DNA of 64,000 nucleotides from Leptospira kemamanensis (GTDB lineage Bacteria; Spirochaetota; Leptospiria; Leptospirales; Leptospiraceae): NCBI RefSeq assembly GCF_004769665.1, contig NZ_RQGG01000010.1, forward strand, positions 124,001 to 188,000. Reading direction: 5' to 3'. Below are positions 61,547 through 64,000 of the stretch, in pieces; position 1 is the stretch's first letter, and each line of letters starts with the position of its first letter. A program made the position numbers and the translations under genes. A model generated the notes under the pieces. The model saw nothing but the letters and a program-made list of their open reading frames with translations, had not been told where the DNA came from and searched no databases.

Positions 61547-62419
61547 ATGGATATTACTATGTTTTTCAGGGAAAAAATCAAAAATGTGGCACGAAATTTG
61601 CAAATGTTTGCGCCCGTGATATGCCTTCTTGTTTTTTTGATTTTTCCTCAGACAAATCTTTTAGCCAATGAATGGGATAGACCCGTTGTCCTTATGGAAG
61701 ACCCTCTAGTTCCTGCGATTGAACTTCGAGAGGGAGTAGTGAGCGAAGTACGTTACGAGTCCGAGAGCGAATTGGCATGGGAGAAGGTAAACCTCACTGA
61801 GGAAAATCACTCCACAATCGAAAAAAACAGTTCCGATTTGGAAATGCAGTTTGTTTTCTCCGAAACTTCTAAACCAGAATCCTCCATCTCACCTGCAACA
61901 TCGTTGGTGGAGCAGGATTCCAGACGTTCTCAAGTAAGAATAGATGGGTTTGGATCTAAGCAAGAACCGCAGCATTTGGGAGTAAAATCGATTGCCAACT
62001 CAGGACTTTTTGGTTTTCTGGGGATATGTCTCAGCCGAAGCGAGTTGCCTTCCAAAAATTTCTCAACGCCATGCGAAAACTTTCCACTGAAGTCAATGAC
62101 TCAGAAATCTGCAAACGATTGGAAATCCTCATGGCAACGAGTAAGGATGACCTCCCTTTGGCTCTCGTCAACCAACTCCTCCAGGAGCCAAGAGACTTCG
62201 ATCCAAAAGCCATTCACGAGCCCTACACGCAGTATGTCCGACATTTCATCTACATGGTCAAACGGAACGGAAGAATTCCCAATGATATCCTCGCAGGGGA
62301 TGAAGATGGTCATGGGGAAGGTGGAGGCAGTCGTTCTGGAAAAAAACCAAACAAACAGGTTACTGGAACGGGTCAGCCTAAGCCAAAGAAGTCAAGTGCC
62401 AAGTCTAGCTCGGCAGTGA
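61547..62419 (+). CDS. Exported protein with an ORF extending over the next gene
   Basis: From this ATG a signal peptide (MFAPVICLLVFLIFPQTNLLAN) is followed by a Ser/Glu-rich exported chain to about residue 160. After 62026 the same frame continues for 390 bases in the +1 frame of the next gene. There the product is Ser-rich, a shadow-like composition. Either the genes overlap, or a frameshift exists near 62000. The real end is uncertain. No family recognised. Confidence 0.4.
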   Translation: MDITMFFREKIKNVARNLQMFAPVICLLVFLIFPQTNLLANEWDRPVVLMEDPLVPAIELREGVVSEVRYESESELAWEKVNLTEENHSTIEKNSSDLEMQFVFSETSKPESSISPATSLVEQDSRRSQVRIDGFGSKQEPQHLGVKSIANSGLFGFLGICLSRSELPSKNFSTPCENFPLKSMTQKSANDWKSSWQRVRMTSLWLSSTNSSRSQETSIQKPFTSPTRSMSDISSTWSNGTEEFPMISSQGMKMVMGKVEAVVLEKNQTNRLLERVSLSQRSQVPSLARQ

Positions 62420-62457
62420 AGAAAGCGAAAGCTCCCTCAACTAAATCTAAAAAATAA
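62026..62457 (+). CDS. Small basic-tailed protein of unknown function
   Basis: This is a 143-residue protein: a helical first half (residues 1-90) and a Gly/Ser/Lys/Pro/Ala-rich basic tail of about 50 residues, like histone H1 or nucleic-acid-binding tails. The frame is closed by a stop at 61957 upstream. The composition (regular helix, Lys/Ala tail) makes it the more credible reading of this stretch. No family recognised. Confidence 0.65.
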   Translation: MSQPKRVAFQKFLNAMRKLSTEVNDSEICKRLEILMATSKDDLPLALVNQLLQEPRDFDPKAIHEPYTQYVRHFIYMVKRNGRIPNDILAGDEDGHGEGGGSRSGKKPNKQVTGTGQPKPKKSSAKSSSAVKKAKAPSTKSKK

Positions 62458-62489
62458 AGGAATTCGTTCCTAATACACCAAAACACCAA

Positions 62490-62517
62490 AGACCAGTCAC
62501 CTTCCTTTCACTGGTCT
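62490..62517 (+). terminator. Hairpin after the basic-tailed protein gene
   Basis: AGACCAGT (62490-62497) and ACTGGTCT (62510-62517) form a perfect 8-bp stem with a 12-base loop. No U-tract follows. It may still end the transcript of the 59149-62457 run, or stabilise its 3' end. Confidence 0.4.
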
Positions 62518-62796
62518 ATATCCTTACATGATTACAAACACAAGTCCTACTCCGACTAGGGTCGCAAGTGGGCTTATCGTAAACCTTACCAATCGCTCCT
62601 GTGCGCACCACAGGGGGAAAAGTCAAAAAACCCCGCTGTTTGGACGAATTTTACCTTTCCCGCAAAAACTACCTAAAATTAGGCAAATAATGTGAAAATT
62701 TGGACCAATCTCTGTCTAGGAGTGGGTTTCCGAGCAAATCAGCAGATTTCCTGGTATGATTTTGAATAAAACTGCCTATATTTAGTCATTTATTGA

Positions 62797-63020
62797 ATTG
62801 GCGGGTTGGACCCAAGAAGTGACGAATGTTCGGCAGTCTCTGGCGAAGGGTTTTGCTCCTCTTGCCTGGATCTCGGCAGTGTATGACCGTAAGAGGGCGG
62901 GGAAAAGCCGTCCTGCCTACACACAGGCGCCTCCTTCTCGGCAGATCAGAAGTCCCTTGGGTCTGACCATATGGCGTCACTAGAATCGGATTCGGGTTTC
63001 AGTAGGAAGTGACGTTAGCT
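62797..63020. ncRNA. Candidate structured RNA or structured DNA element
   Basis: GC-richer than its surroundings and free of genes. Stems seen: GGCGAAGGG/CCTCTTGCC (62842-62866), AGGGCGG/CCGTCCT (62894-62914) nested in GTGTA/TACAC, GACCCAAG (62809-62816) with CTTGGGTC (62956-62963), and AGTGACG (62818-62824 and again 63008-63014) with CGTCACT (62975-62981). TCGGCAG occurs three times. Strand is unknown. No known RNA family recognised. Confidence 0.4.
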
Positions 63021-63251
63021 CCTTGTCCTTCTTTAGGAAACAGGCGGGGAGATGTCGGAAGAGTGTCGGGGATTCGTCAGATAAACTTCCGAATTTCCAT
63101 AGAGAAAAGCAGTTCCTTAAGTCCCTATTTTGTAGCTCCCCCAGGATCTGCAGTCGCTTTATCTACCTAGGGCAGCGAACCACTGGGGTAATTTAGGCCC
63201 AAAGAAGGATTGAGTGGGAAAGAGCGTAAAAACAAAAAATTCAGTGATTTT

Positions 63252-63267
63252 TGCCGAAATTTCGGCA
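63252..63267. repeat. 16-bp perfect palindrome TGCCGAAATTTCGGCA
   Basis: The two 8-bp arms are complete. The length matches the candidate parS sites near parA, but only about half of the bases agree. It lies in the gene-free stretch about 200 bases before the zinc-ribbon gene and might be an operator. Confidence 0.6.
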
Positions 63268-63475
63268 TTTAGAGGAAAAAATCCGGCATTTACGGCCATT
63301 TTTCCAAGCCAGACACACAGGGAAAGACTCGACTCCAGAGGGCAGAAATCAGACTGTTTTATGGTATATTTCTGCCAGATTGTCATGTGTAGGCAATTTG
63401 CATCCACCTGTAAAATTGGCAGAAAAGGGAATATTGGTTGCCAGGGCATGTCCTCTCCTCATCTTTCCCTGGTAT

Positions 63476-63691
63476 ATGGCAGAAACAATACGACTACGGG
63501 TGAAGTGTCACGCTTGCTCGAATGTGATAGAAGGAACCGCTAAGTATGGTTCCGGCCACTTTGTTCCCGAAGGGGTTATGTTTGAATTTGTGGCAATAGG
63601 GAAAGTGGAAGGGGCAAAGGGACGCCGAGTGAAGGCCGAAGTGACCTGCACTTGTCCCAATTGCGGCGTCAAATGCAAATACAATGTTTAA
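63476..63691 (+). CDS. Small zinc-ribbon protein
   Basis: This is a 71-residue protein. CHAC near the N-terminus and CTCPNCGVKC near the C-terminus form two knuckles able to bind zinc. No enzyme motif. The ORF is open from 63251, but the first 75 residues have no coding character and the ATG at 63476 opens the compact domain. Similar small ribbons serve as RNA- or protein-binding modules; function unknown. Confidence 0.7.
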   Translation: MAETIRLRVKCHACSNVIEGTAKYGSGHFVPEGVMFEFVAIGKVEGAKGRRVKAEVTCTCPNCGVKCKYNV

Positions 63692-63712
63692 TGCTTTTAT
63701 TTAAGCAAATTA

Positions 63713-64000
63713 ATGCTCTTTAATTCAGCTATATTCGCACTATTTATGACCATATCTTTGCTGCTATGGTATTCTCTCACTAACCTGTTGCTTAAATATA
63801 ATCAAGAAAGTGCGCTTGCATTGGGCTTTCGGAGAGCATTTTTAGTCCTATATTTGCTAATTATTAGTCTATTATTTTATGGATTTTGGAATCATTTCTA
63901 CCTGATTTTAATCATGTGGATCGCCTTGGTTGATTTTTGGATGGCGAATAGGATTTTTCGATCGAATTCCCGAGGGCAACGTAGATTTTTCCTTTGGGTT
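63713..64000 (+). CDS. MBOAT-family O-acyltransferase, N-terminal part
   Basis: This open frame begins MLFNSAIFALF and runs off the right edge (96 residues visible). MLFNS followed by a TM, then LIISLLFYGFWNHFYLILI, is the start of AlgI/DltB-type MBOAT proteins that acetylate or acylate surface polysaccharides. The catalytic His lies outside the window. The ORF was found by reading the frame to the window end. It is the last feature. Confidence 0.82.
   Translation, partial: MLFNSAIFALFMTISLLLWYSLTNLLLKYNQESALALGFRRAFLVLYLLIISLLFYGFWNHFYLILIMWIALVDFWMANRIFRSNSRGQRRFFLWV

Larger units (their letters stand above)
62458..63475. other. Gene-free stretch
   Basis: This stretch of about 1 kb carries no convincing gene. 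Its ORFs are short and lack signals of coding. Its contents are the weak hairpin at 62490-62517, a GC-richer core with several stems (62797-63020) and a 16-bp palindrome (63252-63267). The rest shows nothing recognisable. Confidence 0.7.

Noticed and set aside
62786..62983. Two short ORFs, one on each strand, in the gene-free stretch
   Set aside because: Both are Arg/Gly/Pro-rich, lack a ribosome site and follow from the GC-richer core.
62790..63050. Integron attC site or rnpB, tmRNA or SRP RNA
   Set aside because: The conserved core signatures of these elements were not seen.
63159..63475. ORFs over the palindrome before the zinc-ribbon gene
   Set aside because: No start site and no coding character; the real gene begins at 63476.

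Overview
The window reads as a chromosome or large-replicon segment of a spirochaete of the genus Leptospira, most like the saprophytic (L. biflexa) group. This rests on the AT-rich coding, the Leptospira-type small lipoproteins, the MoxR/Bat locus with a BatB-TPR fusion, single-polypeptide ethylmalonyl-CoA mutase with MeaB, and the futalosine-pathway enzyme MqnD. The genus call is recognition from family resemblance, not a database match. No rRNA, tRNA, IS element or CRISPR array was seen.

Region 1 (1-7.2 kb, + strand) is a compact cbb3 oxidase operon: ccoN (cut by the window edge), ccoO, ccoQ-like, a mono-haem ccoP, ccoG, ccoH, the copper ATPase ccoI, ccoS and a SafE/DsbD_2-type membrane protein. 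Region 2 (7.2-10.5 kb, - strand) holds an ECF sigma factor between a Spy/CpxP-like lipoprotein and a small single-TM protein, an arrangement like CnrYXH, plus small exported proteins. Region 3 (10.6-24 kb) has aspartate ammonia-lyase, a lone receiver, a lytic transglycosylase, the meaA/meaB pair, a five-gene minus-strand lipid/glycerol-phosphate operon (AGPS-like oxidase, TetR, lipid kinase, GlpD, thioesterase) and an HU protein.

Region 4 (24-30.3 kb) carries signalling proteins, including an NAD-kinase-like/STAS fusion and an ATPase-HDOD protein, then an acyltransferase and a flavin reductase. Region 5 (30.3-32.7 kb, - strand) is a first parAB locus with two copies of a 21-bp palindrome. Region 6 (32.7-36.9 kb) has a beta-barrel protein, a YgjP-type metallopeptidase, a tyrosine phosphatase, an NDH-2-like dehydrogenase and small exported proteins. 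Region 7 (37-48.3 kb, + strand) is a long run from hydrolases through the MoxR-Bat stress locus to htpG. Its last gene is in the same frame as a downstream soluble ligand-binding/PAS histidine kinase.

Region 8 (50.7-56.1 kb) has a helical-repeat protein, a membrane protein, mqnD and a phage-tail-like protein with eight 32-residue repeats. Region 9 (56.1-59.1 kb) looks like a replication and partition module: a winged-helix/DnaA_N-like initiator candidate, a 340-bp control region with repeated boxes and a possible antisense RNA, a second parAB, and two 16-bp palindromes upstream of parA. Region 10 (59.1-64 kb) holds a degenerate AAA+/Fis protein, uncharacterised ORFs, a 1-kb gene-free stretch with a structured GC-richer core, a small zinc-ribbon protein and the start of an MBOAT acyltransferase.

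The most unusual content is the presence of two unrelated partition loci with different palindromes, the initiator control region, the structured gene-free stretch, and several domain fusions.
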